Below, one piece after another: positions 18,469 through 28,299 of a DNA stretch of 64,000 nt. The translations under genes were made by a program, and so were the position numbers. The stretch is from Paraburkholderia phytofirmans PsJN (GTDB lineage: Bacteria; Pseudomonadota; Gammaproteobacteria; Burkholderiales; Burkholderiaceae), in NCBI RefSeq assembly GCF_000020125.1, contig NC_010681.1:3534001-3598000 (forward strand), given 5' to 3'. Numbering within the stretch: position 1 is the first letter of the stretch; every line of letters starts with the position of its first letter. A model generated the notes under the pieces. It saw nothing but the letters and a program-made list of their open reading frames with translations. It searched no databases and was not told the DNA's origin.

Positions 18469-19728
18469 TTAGCTCTGGCGTTCCAGCACGGCGGCGAAGA
18501 AGCCGTCGGTTGCGTGGCGATGCGGCCACAGCGAAAGGTAATCGCCCATTTCCAGATCGATGCGCTGCTCGGCCAGCACGTCGCGCGCGGGCACCAGAGC
18601 GAAATCGGGATGGTCGGCGAGGAATTGCTGCACCACCGCTTCGTTTTCCGCCTCCAGAATCGAGCAGGTGGCGTAGACGAGACGGCCGCCCTTCTTCACC
18701 AGTCGCGCCGCGCTGGCGAGAATCGACGCCTGCTTCGGCGCCAGTTCGGCGACCGATTCCGGCGACTGGCGCCACTTCAGGTCCGGGTTACGGCGCAGCG
18801 TGCCCAAGCCGCTGCACGGCGCGTCGACCAGCACGCGGTCGATCTTGCCGGCAAGCCGCTTGATCTTGGCGTCGTGTTCACTGTCGATCAGCACCGGGTT
18901 CACGTTCGACAAACCGCTGCGCGCAAGCCGCGGCTTCAGCTTGGCGAGACGCCGCTCGGAGATGTCGAAGGCGTACAACCGGCCGGTGGAGCGCATTGCG
19001 GCGCCCAGCGCCAGCGTCTTGCCGCCCGCGCCCGCGCAGAAGTCGACGATCATCTCGCCGCGCTTGGGCGCGACCAGCGAGCACAGCAACTGGCTGCCTT
19101 CGTCCTGCACTTCGACCCAGCCGTGCTGGAACGCGTCGAGCTTGGTGAGCGGCGGCTTGCCGACCACACGCACGCCGAACGGCGCGAACGGCGTCGCGCC
19201 GCCCTCGATACCGGCCTTCGACAGCGCGTTCAGCACGTCGTCGCGGCTCGCCTTGATCGGGTTCGCGCGCAGATCCAGCGGCGCCGGGTAATTCAGCGCC
19301 GCGGCCAGTTGCGCCAGTTCCGCGGCGTCGAAACGCTTTGAGAGCGCCTGATAGATCCAGTCAGGCAGATTCAGGCGAATCCGCAACGGCAAGCTTTCCG
19401 GGTCGATCTTCGACACGTGTTCGAGCCAGCTCAACTCCTGTTCCGACACGAACGGCTTGAGCGCGTTACGCCCCGCCGTCTGCATCAAGCCGAGCAACGC
19501 CATGCGGCGCGCCGGGCTGCCGGCGCCGCCTTCGGCCAGATGGGCGAATTCCATCCGGCGGCGCAGCACCGCGAAAACGGCCTCGGCAATCACACCGCGC
19601 TCGCCGTGCCCGAGCTTCGGATGCGCGCGGAAGAAACGGCTGGTGGTGGCATCGGCCGGGCCGGTAAGTTTTAGGACTTCGGCCAGCAAAGTCTCAGTTT
19701 GTCCAATCAGAAAACCATGCAATCTCAT
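18469..19728 (-). CDS. rsmB: 16S rRNA m5C methyltransferase RsmB-like (Sun/Nop2 family)
   Basis: A 419-residue protein. The N-terminal RNA-binding NusB-like region (RFFRAHPKLGHGERGVIAE) is followed by a SAM-dependent methyltransferase: DFCAGAGGKTLALGA (SAM site), VLVDAPCSGLGTLRRNPDLKW with the catalytic PCS cysteine, and YATCSILEAENEAVVQQFL with the second cysteine. Members methylate C967 of 16S rRNA. ATG 19728 is preceded by GGAGAGGG and overlaps the purN stop as ATGA, which fixes the start. Confidence 0.93.
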   Translation of the reverse strand: MRLHGFLIGQTETLLAEVLKLTGPADATTSRFFRAHPKLGHGERGVIAEAVFAVLRRRMEFAHLAEGGAGSPARRMALLGLMQTAGRNALKPFVSEQELSWLEHVSKIDPESLPLRIRLNLPDWIYQALSKRFDAAELAQLAAALNYPAPLDLRANPIKASRDDVLNALSKAGIEGGATPFAPFGVRVVGKPPLTKLDAFQHGWVEVQDEGSQLLCSLVAPKRGEMIVDFCAGAGGKTLALGAAMRSTGRLYAFDISERRLAKLKPRLARSGLSNVNPVLIDSEHDAKIKRLAGKIDRVLVDAPCSGLGTLRRNPDLKWRQSPESVAELAPKQASILASAARLVKKGGRLVYATCSILEAENEAVVQQFLADHPDFALVPARDVLAEQRIDLEMGDYLSLWPHRHATDGFFAAVLERQS

Positions 19729-20378
19729 GCGCCCTCTCCGGCGGTGTGACCGGCAAAGAGCCATTGCGGCTCCGGCGGCGTAAGCGTGACACGCAGGCCA
19801 TCCAGAGCAAGACGCCCTTCGACGAACCAGCGCACCGCGCGTGGATAAATAATGTGTTCGGTTGCCAGCACGCGTTCGGCGAGCATGGCGGGGGTGTCGC
19901 CTGTTTCGACGGGAACCGCCGCTTGCGCGACGATCGGCCCGTGATCGAGCTGCGAGGTGACAAAATGCACGGACGCGCCGTGCAGCCGCACGCCCGCGTC
20001 GAGCGCCTGCTGATGGGTTTTCAGGCCCGGAAAGCTCGGCAGCAGGGACGGATGCACGTTCAGCATGCGCCCGGCGTAATGATCGACGAAACCGGCTGTC
20101 AGCACCCGCATGAATCCAGCGAGCACCACCAGGTCGGGCGCGAAACTATCGATTTCTTTGGCGAGCGCGGCGTCGAAGCTGTCGCGGTCAGGAAACTGGC
20201 GGTGGTCGACCACCGCCGTGGCAATGCCGTGCGACGCCGCGAACGCAAGGCCCGCGGCGTCGGGACGGTTGGCAATCACGGCGGCGACTCGCGCCGGCCA
20301 GGCCTCGTTCGAGCACGCTCGAACGATGGCTTCCATGTTGCTTCCCCGTCCGGAAATCAGGATGACGAGTTTTTTCAT
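19725..20378 (-). CDS. purN: Phosphoribosylglycinamide formyltransferase PurN
   Basis: A 217-residue GART. It starts MKKLVILISGRGSNMEAI (the nucleotide loop), and the catalytic region is MLNVHPSLLPSFPGLKTHQQAL (Asn and His) with the downstream Asp in TSQLDHGPIVAQ. It transfers formyl from 10-formyl-THF to GAR in purine synthesis. It overlaps rsmB by four bases (ATGA). It is divergent from ribF across 117 bases. Confidence 0.95.
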   Translation of the reverse strand: MKKLVILISGRGSNMEAIVRACSNEAWPARVAAVIANRPDAAGLAFAASHGIATAVVDHRQFPDRDSFDAALAKEIDSFAPDLVVLAGFMRVLTAGFVDHYAGRMLNVHPSLLPSFPGLKTHQQALDAGVRLHGASVHFVTSQLDHGPIVAQAAVPVETGDTPAMLAERVLATEHIIYPRAVRWFVEGRLALDGLRVTLTPPEPQWLFAGHTAGEGA

Positions 20379-20443
20379 CCGCGGATTTTATCATTCGGGA
20401 ACACCGAAACCGCGACGCGCCGCCGTCCACTGCGCTGAACGTT

Positions 20444-20449
20444 TATAAT
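20444..20449 (+). promoter_or_regulatory. TATAAT -10 element for ribF
   Basis: A perfect TATAAT lies 47 bases before the ribF start, in the purN-ribF divergent gap. I see no good -35 at the right distance. Confidence 0.4.
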
Positions 20450-20495
20450 CGCTTGTTTTGCGGCACCCCGCCCGCTCCACCTCAAACCCGCTATC

Positions 20496-21491
20496 GTGAG
20501 AGTCTTCCGCGGTCTTCCCAATGCTGAAAGCCGTGCGCCCTGCGCACTGACCATCGGCAACTTCGACGGTGTCCACCGCGGCCATCAGGCTTTGCTCGCC
20601 CACGTGCGCGCGGCTGCCGACGCGCGCGGCCTGCCCGTCTGCGTGATGACCTTCGAGCCGCACCCGCGCGAGTTCTTCAATCCGGCCGGCGCGCCGCCGC
20701 GCATCGCCATGCTGCGCGACAAGCTCGAGGCGCTGCGCACCAACGGCGTCGACCGGGTGGTGGTCGAGCACTTCAATCACACGTTCGCGAGCCAGTCGCC
20801 GGACACGTTCGTCGAACGGATCATCGTCAACGGGCTGCATGCGCGCTGGGTGATGATCGGCGACGACTTCCGCTACGGCGCGAAACGCGCGGGCGATTTC
20901 GACTCGCTCAAGGCCGCGGGGCAGCAATACGGTTTCGAAGTCGAGCAGATGGCCACGGTGGCCGATCCGTCGGGCGCGCGCATTTCCAGCTCGGGCGTGC
21001 GCGCCGCGCTGGTGGCGGGCGACCTGGACTCGGCACGCGCCGCGCTGGGCCGCGACTATCTGATCAGCGGCCACGTCGTGCACGGCATGAAGCTCGGCCG
21101 CGATCTCGGTTTCCCCACGCTCAATCTGGCGATTGCCCACAAGCGGCCTGCGCTCTCGGGAATTTTCGTGGTGCGCGTGCACGGCGTAGCGGACGAACCG
21201 TTGCCCGGCGTCGCGAGCCTCGGTCTGCGTCCTACGGTAGACGACTCCGGCCGCGTGCTGCTCGAAGTTCACCTGCTCGACTGGCACGGCGACGCGTATG
21301 GCAAACTCGTGCGCGTCGAATTCCTGAAGAAGCTGCGCGACGAGGAAAAGTACGTCGACCTCGAAACGCTGACCGCCGCCATCGCGCGCGACGTCGCCAA
21401 CGCCCGCGCGTGGTTCGCGGCAGTTGGCGCCGGCACGCCGGGTAGCCGTTCCACGGGCTTCGCCACCTCGGCCACTGATCGAATTAGATAG
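20496..21491 (+). CDS. ribF: Bifunctional riboflavin kinase/FAD synthetase RibF
   Basis: A 331-residue protein with a GTG start. Residues 1-180 form the FMN adenylyltransferase domain ([33 protein letters not shown]). Residues 185-310 form the riboflavin kinase domain ([30 protein letters not shown]). It converts riboflavin to FMN and then FAD. GTG 20496 is used because MRVFRGLP begins the family alignment. The last 25 or so residues are variable. It precedes ileS by 172 bases. Confidence 0.94.
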   Translation: MRVFRGLPNAESRAPCALTIGNFDGVHRGHQALLAHVRAAADARGLPVCVMTFEPHPREFFNPAGAPPRIAMLRDKLEALRTNGVDRVVVEHFNHTFASQSPDTFVERIIVNGLHARWVMIGDDFRYGAKRAGDFDSLKAAGQQYGFEVEQMATVADPSGARISSSGVRAALVAGDLDSARAALGRDYLISGHVVHGMKLGRDLGFPTLNLAIAHKRPALSGIFVVRVHGVADEPLPGVASLGLRPTVDDSGRVLLEVHLLDWHGDAYGKLVRVEFLKKLRDEEKYVDLETLTAAIARDVANARAWFAAVGAGTPGSRSTGFATSATDRIR

Positions 21492-21663
21492 CCGCCGTGG
21501 TCCATGCAAGCGTGCTGAACGCCGCGTGTGTGGACCCTCGCCGCGCGCATCGAAGGGCGTCCGTGGATCACGCGACATGCCTGCCGGGCGCGCCCAACGC
21601 CCTCGCGCATCGTGCGCATTCCGCGCGCTACCGCGCATAGAAAGAATTCACCGCGACCTCATC

Positions 21664-24501
21664 ATGAGCAATAAGAAAGCCGATTCGAAACCGCAGTCAC
21701 GCTACCCGGTCAACCTGCTCGACACGCCGTTCCCGATGCGCGGCGACCTGCCCAAGCGCGAGCCGCAATGGGTCAAGGAATGGCAGGAGCGCAAGGTCTA
21801 CGAAACGATCCGCGCCGCCTCCAAGGGCCGCAAGAAGTTCATCCTGCACGACGGCCCGCCGTATGCGAACGGTGACATCCACCTCGGCCACGCGGTGAAC
21901 AAGATCCTCAAGGACATGATCGTCAAGGCGCGCAATCTGGCGGGCTTCGACGCGGTCTATGTGCCGGGCTGGGATTGCCACGGCATGCCGATCGAAATCC
22001 AGATCGAAAAGCAATTCGGCAAGTCGCTGCCGGCCGCTGAAGTCATGCAGAAGGCGCGCGCCTACGCGACCGAACAGATCGAGAAGCAGAAGGTCGGCTT
22101 CCGGCGTCTTGGCGTGCTCGGCGACTGGGACAATCCGTACAAGACCATGAACTTCACGAACGAAGCCGGCGAAATCCGCGCGCTCGCGAAGATCATGGAG
22201 AAAGGCTACGTGTTCCGCGGCCTGAAGCCGGTGAACTGGTGCTTCGACTGCGGCTCGGCGCTCGCCGAAGCGGAAGTCGAATACAAGGACAAGACCGATC
22301 CGACCATCGACGTGCTGTTCAGCTTCGCCGAGCCGGAAAAGACGGCGCAGGCGTTCGGTTTGAGTGCGCTGCCGCGCGAGGAAGGCGGCATCGTGATCTG
22401 GACCACCACGCCGTGGACCATCCCCGCCAACCAGGCGCTGAACCTGCATCCGGAAATCGTCTATGCGCTGGTCGACACGCCGCGCGGCCTGCTGATCCTC
22501 GCTGAAGAGCGCGTTGAAGCGTGCCTGAAGCTGTACGGCCTCGAAGGCACGATCGTCGCCACCGCGCCGGGCGCGAAGCTCGTCAACGTGCGCTTCAACC
22601 ACCCGCTCGCGTCCGCGCATCCGGGCTACAAGCGCACGGCGCCGGTCTTTCTCGGCGACTACGTGACGACCGAAACGGGCACGGGCATCGTGCACTCGTC
22701 GCCGGCGTACGGCGTGGAAGACTTCGTGTCGTGCAAGGCGCACGGCATGGCCGACTCGGACATCATCAATCCGGTGATGGGCGACGGCCGCTATATCGAA
22801 TCGCTCGCGCTGTTCGGCGGCCTGTCGATCTGGGCGGCCAACCCGCAGATCGTCGAAGCGCTGCAAGGCGCCGGCTCGCTGATGCGCACCGAGAAGTACA
22901 CGCACAGCTACATGCACTGCTGGCGCCACAAGACGCCGATCATCTACCGCGCGACCTCGCAATGGTTCGCCGGCATGGACGTGAAGCCTAACGATACCGA
23001 CAAGACGCTGCGCGAAACCGCGCTTGAAGGCATCGAGAACACCGCCTTCTATCCGGCGTGGGGCAAGCAGCGCCTGTTCAGCATGATCGCCAACCGCCCG
23101 GACTGGACGCTGTCGCGCCAACGCCAATGGGGCGTGCCGATGGCGTTCTTCGTGCACAAGGAAACCGGCGAACTGCATCCGCGTACGCTGGAGTTGCTTG
23201 AAGAAGTCGCGCAACGCGTGGAAAAGGCCGGCATCGAAGCATGGCAAACGCTCGACCCGCGTGAATTGCTCGGCGACGACGCCAACATGTACGAAAAGAA
23301 CCGCGACACGCTCGACGTCTGGTTCGACTCAGGCACCACGCATTGGCACGTGCTGCGCGGCTCACACAAAGACGAGCTGCAATTCCCTGCCGACCTGTAT
23401 CTGGAAGGCTCGGACCAGCATCGCGGCTGGTTCCACTCGTCGCTGTTGACCGCCTCGATGCTCGACGGCCGTCCGCCGTACAACGCGCTGCTCACGCACG
23501 GCTTCACCGTGGACGGCGAAGGCCGCAAGATGAGCAAGTCGCTCGGCAACGGTATCGACCCACATGAAGTGGCGAACCGCCTCGGCGCGGAAATCATCCG
23601 CCTGTGGATCGCGTCGACCGATTATTCGGGTGAACTGGCGATCTCGGAAGAAATCCTGAAGCGTGTGACGGAAGGCTATCGCCGTATCCGCAACACGCTG
23701 CGCTTCCTGCTCGCGAATCTGTCGGACTTCGACTTCGCGCAACACGCGCGTCCGGTCGAAGACTGGCTCGAGATCGATCGCTATGCGGTGGCGCTGTCGA
23801 CGAATCTGCAGAACGATATCCTCTCGCACTACGACAAGTACGAATTCCACCCGGTGGTCGCCAAGCTGCAGACGTTCTGCTCGGAAGACCTCGGCGGCTT
23901 CTATCTGGACGTGCTGAAGGACCGTCTGTACACCACGGCTGCGGACTCCGTCGCGCGCCGCTCGGCGCAGACCGCGCTGTATCACATCGCGCACGGCCTG
24001 CTGCGTCTGATGGCGCCGTTCCTGTCGTTCACCGCCGAAGAAGCGTGGAAGATCTTCCAGCCGAATAGCGAAACGATCTTCACCGAGACGTATCACGCGT
24101 TCCCGGCCGTGCCGGACGCCGGCGCGCTGCTCGACAAATGGACGCTCCTGCGCGCCGCGCGCAGCGACGTGACCAAGGCGCTGGAAGAAGCGCGCGTCGC
24201 GAACCTGATCGGTTCGTCTTTGCAGGCGGAAGTGGAAATCCGCGCGAGCGGCGCGCGCTACGACGCGCTCACAAGCCTCGGCGACGATCTGAAGTTCGTG
24301 CTGATCACGTCGGCTGCAACGGTCGTGAAGGTGGATAGCGAAGCCGAGGAAGCGGTCGAAGTCATTGCTTCGAAGTATCTGAAGTGCGAACGCTGCTGGC
24401 ACTATCGCGCGGACGTCGGCGCGAACGCCGAACACCCCACGCTGTGCGACCGCTGCTTCAGCAATCTGTTCGGCAACGGTGAAATCAGGAGCGCGGCATA
24501 A
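21664..24501 (+). CDS. ileS: Isoleucyl-tRNA synthetase
   Basis: A 945-residue class I synthetase. The HIGH motif is HLGH (73-76), the KMSKS motif is at 622-626 ([10 protein letters not shown]), and the editing domain has [18 protein letters not shown]. The C-terminal zinc finger uses C908 and C911 (KCERCWHYR) and a downstream CDRC pair. This is the bacterial (IleS1) type. ATG 21664 is where family homology begins. The frame is open for 80 codons upstream, but that stretch overlaps the end of ribF and is not conserved. It overlaps lspA by one base (TAATG). Confidence 0.97.
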   Translation: MSNKKADSKPQSRYPVNLLDTPFPMRGDLPKREPQWVKEWQERKVYETIRAASKGRKKFILHDGPPYANGDIHLGHAVNKILKDMIVKARNLAGFDAVYVPGWDCHGMPIEIQIEKQFGKSLPAAEVMQKARAYATEQIEKQKVGFRRLGVLGDWDNPYKTMNFTNEAGEIRALAKIMEKGYVFRGLKPVNWCFDCGSALAEAEVEYKDKTDPTIDVLFSFAEPEKTAQAFGLSALPREEGGIVIWTTTPWTIPANQALNLHPEIVYALVDTPRGLLILAEERVEACLKLYGLEGTIVATAPGAKLVNVRFNHPLASAHPGYKRTAPVFLGDYVTTETGTGIVHSSPAYGVEDFVSCKAHGMADSDIINPVMGDGRYIESLALFGGLSIWAANPQIVEALQGAGSLMRTEKYTHSYMHCWRHKTPIIYRATSQWFAGMDVKPNDTDKTLRETALEGIENTAFYPAWGKQRLFSMIANRPDWTLSRQRQWGVPMAFFVHKETGELHPRTLELLEEVAQRVEKAGIEAWQTLDPRELLGDDANMYEKNRDTLDVWFDSGTTHWHVLRGSHKDELQFPADLYLEGSDQHRGWFHSSLLTASMLDGRPPYNALLTHGFTVDGEGRKMSKSLGNGIDPHEVANRLGAEIIRLWIASTDYSGELAISEEILKRVTEGYRRIRNTLRFLLANLSDFDFAQHARPVEDWLEIDRYAVALSTNLQNDILSHYDKYEFHPVVAKLQTFCSEDLGGFYLDVLKDRLYTTAADSVARRSAQTALYHIAHGLLRLMAPFLSFTAEEAWKIFQPNSETIFTETYHAFPAVPDAGALLDKWTLLRAARSDVTKALEEARVANLIGSSLQAEVEIRASGARYDALTSLGDDLKFVLITSAATVVKVDSEAEEAVEVIASKYLKCERCWHYRADVGANAEHPTLCDRCFSNLFGNGEIRSAA

Positions 24502-25019
24502 TGGCCAGAACCATGTCGAAAACCGCGCCAAAAACATCTGCTGCAAACGGGTCGCTGGCGCCCTGGCTGGGCGTCGCACTGATCGTCATCCTGTTCGATC
24601 AGTTGACGAAAATCGCGGTGCAGAAAGTGTTCGCCTACGGTGTCGCGCATGAGGTCACGTCGTTTTTCAACCTGATCCTCGTGTACAACCGCGGCGCGGC
24701 ATTCAGCTTCCTCGCCATGGCGGGCGGCTGGCAACGCTGGGCGTTCACCGCGCTCGGCGTGGTGGCCGCGCTCGTGATCTGCTATCTGCTCAAGCGTCAC
24801 GGCGGGCAGAAAATGTTCTGCACGGCGCTCGCGCTGATTCTCGGCGGCGCGCTCGGCAACGTGATCGACCGGCTCGCGTATGGCCACGTGATCGACTTCC
24901 TCGATTTCCACCTGCGCACGTGGCACTGGCCGGCGTTCAATCTCGCCGACAGCGCGATTACGGTCGGCGCGGTGCTGCTGGTGCTCGACGAGTTGCGCCG
25001 CGTGCGCGGTTCGCGCTAA
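24501..25019 (+). CDS. lspA: Lipoprotein signal peptidase LspA
   Basis: A 172-residue inner-membrane aspartyl peptidase with four hydrophobic segments. The catalytic aspartates are in [18 protein letters not shown] and FNLADSAIT. The family motif NRGAAFSFL is near residue 62. It removes signal peptides from prolipoproteins such as LivK in this window. Its ATG shares a base with the ileS stop; the ileS-lspA pairing is widely conserved. The N-terminus has about 20 extra polar residues. Confidence 0.95.
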   Translation: MARTMSKTAPKTSAANGSLAPWLGVALIVILFDQLTKIAVQKVFAYGVAHEVTSFFNLILVYNRGAAFSFLAMAGGWQRWAFTALGVVAALVICYLLKRHGGQKMFCTALALILGGALGNVIDRLAYGHVIDFLDFHLRTWHWPAFNLADSAITVGAVLLVLDELRRVRGSR

Positions 25020-25033
25020 CGGCCCACGCTGAC

Positions 25034-25055
25034 TGCGCGCTGACGTTAGCGCGCA
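25034..25055. other. Stem-loop between lspA and coaBC
   Basis: Perfect 8-bp arms TGCGCGCT and AGCGCGCA surround a 6-base loop, 15 bases after the lspA stop. There is no T-run, so it is probably an mRNA processing or weak termination element. Confidence 0.4.
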
Positions 25056-25130
25056 AGTATGCTTTGAAAGACGCGGCGGCGGGGACGCAATGCCTCGCTG
25101 CCCGCCATCACGCTTTGTCGGAGGCTTTCG

Positions 25131-26345
25131 TTGGCAACCGCAGAACTCGCAGGAAAACACCTCGTCCTCGGCATGACGGGCGGCATTGCCTGCTACAAGA
25201 TCGCCGAACTCACGCGTCTGTTGACCAAGGCCGGCGCGACCGTGCAGGTCGTCATGACCGAAGCGGCCACGCAGTTCATCACCCCCGTCACCATGCAGGC
25301 GCTCTCGGGCCGCCCGGTCTACACGAGCCAGTGGGACGGGCGCGTGCCGAACAACATGGCGCACATCGATCTGTCGCGTGAAGCGGATGCGATCGTGATC
25401 GCGCCCGCCTCGACCGACTTCCTCGCCAAACTCGCGCACGGCATGGCCGACGATTTGCTGTCCACGTTGTGTGTCGCCCGCGATTGTCCGCTGCTGGTGG
25501 TGCCGGCCATGAACCGGCAGATGTGGCAGAACCCGGCCACGCAACGCAACGTCGCGCAAGTGCGCGCGGACGGCATCGAAGTACTCGGGCCCGATTCCGG
25601 CCCGCAAGCGTGCGGCGAAGTCGGCGACGGCCGCATGCTCGAAGCGGCCGCCACTTACGAAGCGATCGCCTCGTTCTTCGCGCCGAAAATTCTCGCCGGC
25701 AAGCGTGTGCTGCTGACCGCCGGGCCAACGTTCGAACCGCTCGACCCGGTACGCGGCATCACCAACCGCTCCAGCGGCAAGATGGGCTTTGCGCTGGCGC
25801 GCGCCGCGCAGCAGGCGGGCGCCGAGGTGCATTTGATCGCCGGTCCCGTCGCGCTCGAAACGCCGTGGGGCGTTTTCCGTCAGGACGTGCAGACCGCGCA
25901 GCAGATGCATGACGCGGTGATGCGCTCGGTCGCGGACGCCGACATATTCATCGGCGTGGCCGCAGTGGCCGACTGGCGTGTCGATCACGCCAGCGAGCAC
26001 AAGATCAAGAAGACTGCGGAGCGTGCGCTGCCCACGTTTTCCTTCGTTGAAAATCCGGACATTCTGGCCTCGGTGGCGAAGCTGCCGCATCCGCCGTTCA
26101 CGGTCGGCTTTGCCGCCGAAAGCGGCGATCTGGAAGTTCACGGCGAAGAAAAACGCGTGCGCAAAAACGTGCCGCTTCTGATCGGCAATCTCGGCCCGCT
26201 GACCTTCGGCCTCGACGATAACGAAGTGATCCTGTTCGAAGCAGGCGGCGCGACGAAGCTGCCACGCGCCGACAAGCAGACGCTCGCGCGCGCGCTGATC
26301 GCGGAGATCGCGAAGCGTCTGCCCGACACAAGTCTGATTCGCTGA
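25131..26345 (+). CDS. coaBC: Bifunctional phosphopantothenoylcysteine decarboxylase/synthetase CoaBC
   Basis: A 404-residue protein. The N-terminal CoaC flavodoxin-like domain has GMTGGIACYKIAEL, the active-site histidine in NNMAHIDLS, PAMNRQMW, and the cysteine in PQACGEVGDGRM. The C-terminal CoaB domain has LLTAGPTFEPLDPVRGITNRSSGKMG and AAVADW. It makes 4-phosphopantetheine for coenzyme A. The start is a TTG at 25131, preceded by a GGAGG site at good spacing. No in-frame ATG lies nearby. Confidence 0.95.
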   Translation: MATAELAGKHLVLGMTGGIACYKIAELTRLLTKAGATVQVVMTEAATQFITPVTMQALSGRPVYTSQWDGRVPNNMAHIDLSREADAIVIAPASTDFLAKLAHGMADDLLSTLCVARDCPLLVVPAMNRQMWQNPATQRNVAQVRADGIEVLGPDSGPQACGEVGDGRMLEAAATYEAIASFFAPKILAGKRVLLTAGPTFEPLDPVRGITNRSSGKMGFALARAAQQAGAEVHLIAGPVALETPWGVFRQDVQTAQQMHDAVMRSVADADIFIGVAAVADWRVDHASEHKIKKTAERALPTFSFVENPDILASVAKLPHPPFTVGFAAESGDLEVHGEEKRVRKNVPLLIGNLGPLTFGLDDNEVILFEAGGATKLPRADKQTLARALIAEIAKRLPDTSLIR

Positions 26346-26420
26346 GCGATTCCGGCAGCCGCTTGAATGCGGTCGCCGTGGGTCGCGTTGGCGAAGGGAA
26401 TCATCTGGAGCGGTACTGAC

Positions 26421-27440
26421 ATGACGCGACTCTCCGTACTCGATCAAACGCCCGTGATTGCCGGGCACTCGGTGGCGGATGCGATTGCCGCCACGGTCGA
26501 ACTCGCGCAACTCGCCGACGACCTCGGCTACACGCGTTACTGGTGCGCCGAGCATCACGGCTTGCGCGGCGTGTCGAACCCTTGCCCCGAGGTGATGCTG
26601 GCGCGCCTCGGCAGCGTGACCCGACACATCCGACTCGGTTCCGGCGGCGTGATGTTGCCGTACTACAGCCCGTTCAAGGTCGCCGAGCAATTTATGATGC
26701 TCGAAGCGCTGTTCCCCAATCGCATCGACCTGGGCGTGGGACGCGCGCCCGGCGGCGACATGCGCACGGCGCAAGCCGTCGCTGCCGGAGCCTATAATCG
26801 CGGCGATATTTTTCCGCAGCAAGTGGCCGATCTGCTTGGGCTGATACACGGCACCTTGCCCGCCGATCACATTGCGAGCGGCGTGCTGCTGCAGCCGCAA
26901 ATCGATACGCGTCCACAGGTTTGGATGCTCGGGTCGAGCGAATTCGGCGGCTTGCTGGCGGCGCAGCTCGGCATTCCCTTCGCGTTTGCGCACTTCATCA
27001 ACGCGCATTTCGGGCATCAGGTCGCGCAGGCGTATCGCGAGCGCTTTAAGGCCGGCCAGGACATTCAACAAGCGTATCTGGCGGCCGCCGTATTCGTGAT
27101 TTGCGCCGACACCGAACAGGAAGCGGCCGATCTGGAAAAAGCCGTCGATCTGCGCCGCGTGCAAATGGCCTACGGCCTGAACGAACCGATCCCGACGATC
27201 GAACAGGGCGTCGCGCAGGAATACGGCGAGCGCGAGCGTCTGGTGATCGACCGCGAAAAGCCGCGCAGCATCATCGGCACCCCGGAAACGGTCACTGAGC
27301 GCTTGCATGCCTTGCAGCAACAGTTCGACGCCGACGAACTGATCGTGCTCACCGTAGCGGGCAGCTACCGCGCCCGTCTGCGCTCCTATGAACTTCTCGC
27401 CGAAGCGTTCCAGCTCGAACGCCCGGCCTCCACTTCTTAA
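26421..27440 (+). CDS. Luciferase-like flavin monooxygenase (LLM class), YhbW type
   Basis: A 339-residue protein of the bacterial luciferase fold. Motifs are [11 protein letters not shown] at the N-terminus, [39 protein letters not shown] and [13 protein letters not shown], which match the MsnO8/YhbW subgroup. Such enzymes use reduced FMN or F420; the substrate is unknown. ATG 26421 has a GGAG site; the frame is open 18 codons upstream. It lies between coaBC and dut with short spacing and is probably transcribed with both. Confidence 0.85.
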   Translation: MTRLSVLDQTPVIAGHSVADAIAATVELAQLADDLGYTRYWCAEHHGLRGVSNPCPEVMLARLGSVTRHIRLGSGGVMLPYYSPFKVAEQFMMLEALFPNRIDLGVGRAPGGDMRTAQAVAAGAYNRGDIFPQQVADLLGLIHGTLPADHIASGVLLQPQIDTRPQVWMLGSSEFGGLLAAQLGIPFAFAHFINAHFGHQVAQAYRERFKAGQDIQQAYLAAAVFVICADTEQEAADLEKAVDLRRVQMAYGLNEPIPTIEQGVAQEYGERERLVIDREKPRSIIGTPETVTERLHALQQQFDADELIVLTVAGSYRARLRSYELLAEAFQLERPASTS

Positions 27441-27453
27441 CCTTCGAACCTGC

Positions 27454-27900
27454 ATGAAACTCGACCTGAAGATTCTCGACGCGCGCATGCGCGATCAGCT
27501 CCCGGCTTACGCCACCACCGGCAGCGCGGGCCTCGACCTGCGCGCGTGCCTCGACGAAGCGTTGACGTTGAAGCCCGGCGAAACCGCTCTGGTGCCGACG
27601 GGTCTGGCGATTCACGTCGGCGATGCGGGCTATGCCGCGCTGATTCTGCCGCGCTCGGGCCTGGGACATAAGCATGGAATCGTGCTGGGTAATCTGGTCG
27701 GCCTGATCGATTCCGATTACCAAGGTCAACTGATGATTTCGACATGGAACCGTGGCGAGACCACGTTCGTGTTGAATCCGATGGAACGTCTTGCGCAACT
27801 GGTAATCGTGCCGGTCGTGCAAGCGGAGTTCAATATCGTCGACGATTTTGAAACCAGCGATCGCGGCGCCGGTGGCTTTGGCAGCACAGGCAAGCATTAA
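27454..27900 (+). CDS. dut: dUTP diphosphatase
   Basis: A 148-residue trimeric dUTPase with the five family motifs: [42 protein letters not shown] and the C-terminal [10 protein letters not shown]. It hydrolyses dUTP to dUMP and keeps uracil out of DNA. ATG 27454 begins [12 protein letters not shown] where homology starts, 13 bases after the upstream stop. Full family length. The coaBC-dut association is common in proteobacteria; here an LLM gene is inserted between them. Confidence 0.96.
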   Translation: MKLDLKILDARMRDQLPAYATTGSAGLDLRACLDEALTLKPGETALVPTGLAIHVGDAGYAALILPRSGLGHKHGIVLGNLVGLIDSDYQGQLMISTWNRGETTFVLNPMERLAQLVIVPVVQAEFNIVDDFETSDRGAGGFGSTGKH

Positions 27901-27919
27901 GTCCGTCACGTTTGCCTAA

Positions 27920-27956
27920 AACCGTGCTGAATAAGCTTAAATCAGCACGGTTCTCT
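27920..27956 (+). terminator. Terminator after dut
   Basis: An 11-bp stem AACCGTGCTGA/TCAGCACGGTT (27920-27930 with 27942-27952) is followed by a pyrimidine tract. Confidence 0.7.
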
Positions 27957-28017
27957 CCCCCTCACATATCCCTCGCGCCTTTCGCGAGCGGCAGATTAAA
28001 TTCGGACTTGTCCCATT

Positions 28018-28044
28018 TTGACATGACCACCCTCCACCTATAAA
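28018..28044 (+). promoter_or_regulatory. Candidate promoter upstream of the 836-residue protein
   Basis: A perfect TTGACA (28018-28023) and TATAAA (28039-28044) are 15 bases apart, shorter than ideal. It lies about 255 bases before the next start. The rest of the AT-rich gap 27957-28299 holds no gene that I can support. Confidence 0.4.
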
Positions 28045-28299
28045 TCAATCAACACCACTAACGATTCAGTCGGCCTAAAAAATTAATCGACATTCGGCCG
28101 TCGTATTGCTCGCCTTTCCCACTCTTATCCACGCAAACGCAGGAGGCTAAAGACCGAAATCACATTCTTATATCAGACCTGTTATTTAGGCATACGTATT
28201 AGTTTTAACGTATTGCTGATAATCACCCGTCCGGACAGAACTCTTTTTTAGCCCATGCGGGCGCTCGATGTTCGCCGGTCTACGCTGAATGGAGCTTGT

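Noticed and set aside
24402..27488. 1,028-codon open frame on the minus strand
   Set aside because: It is the antisense of lspA, coaBC and the luciferase-like gene. The Arg/His-rich translation has no family resemblance and all three plus-strand genes are clear. GC-rich third positions produce such frames.
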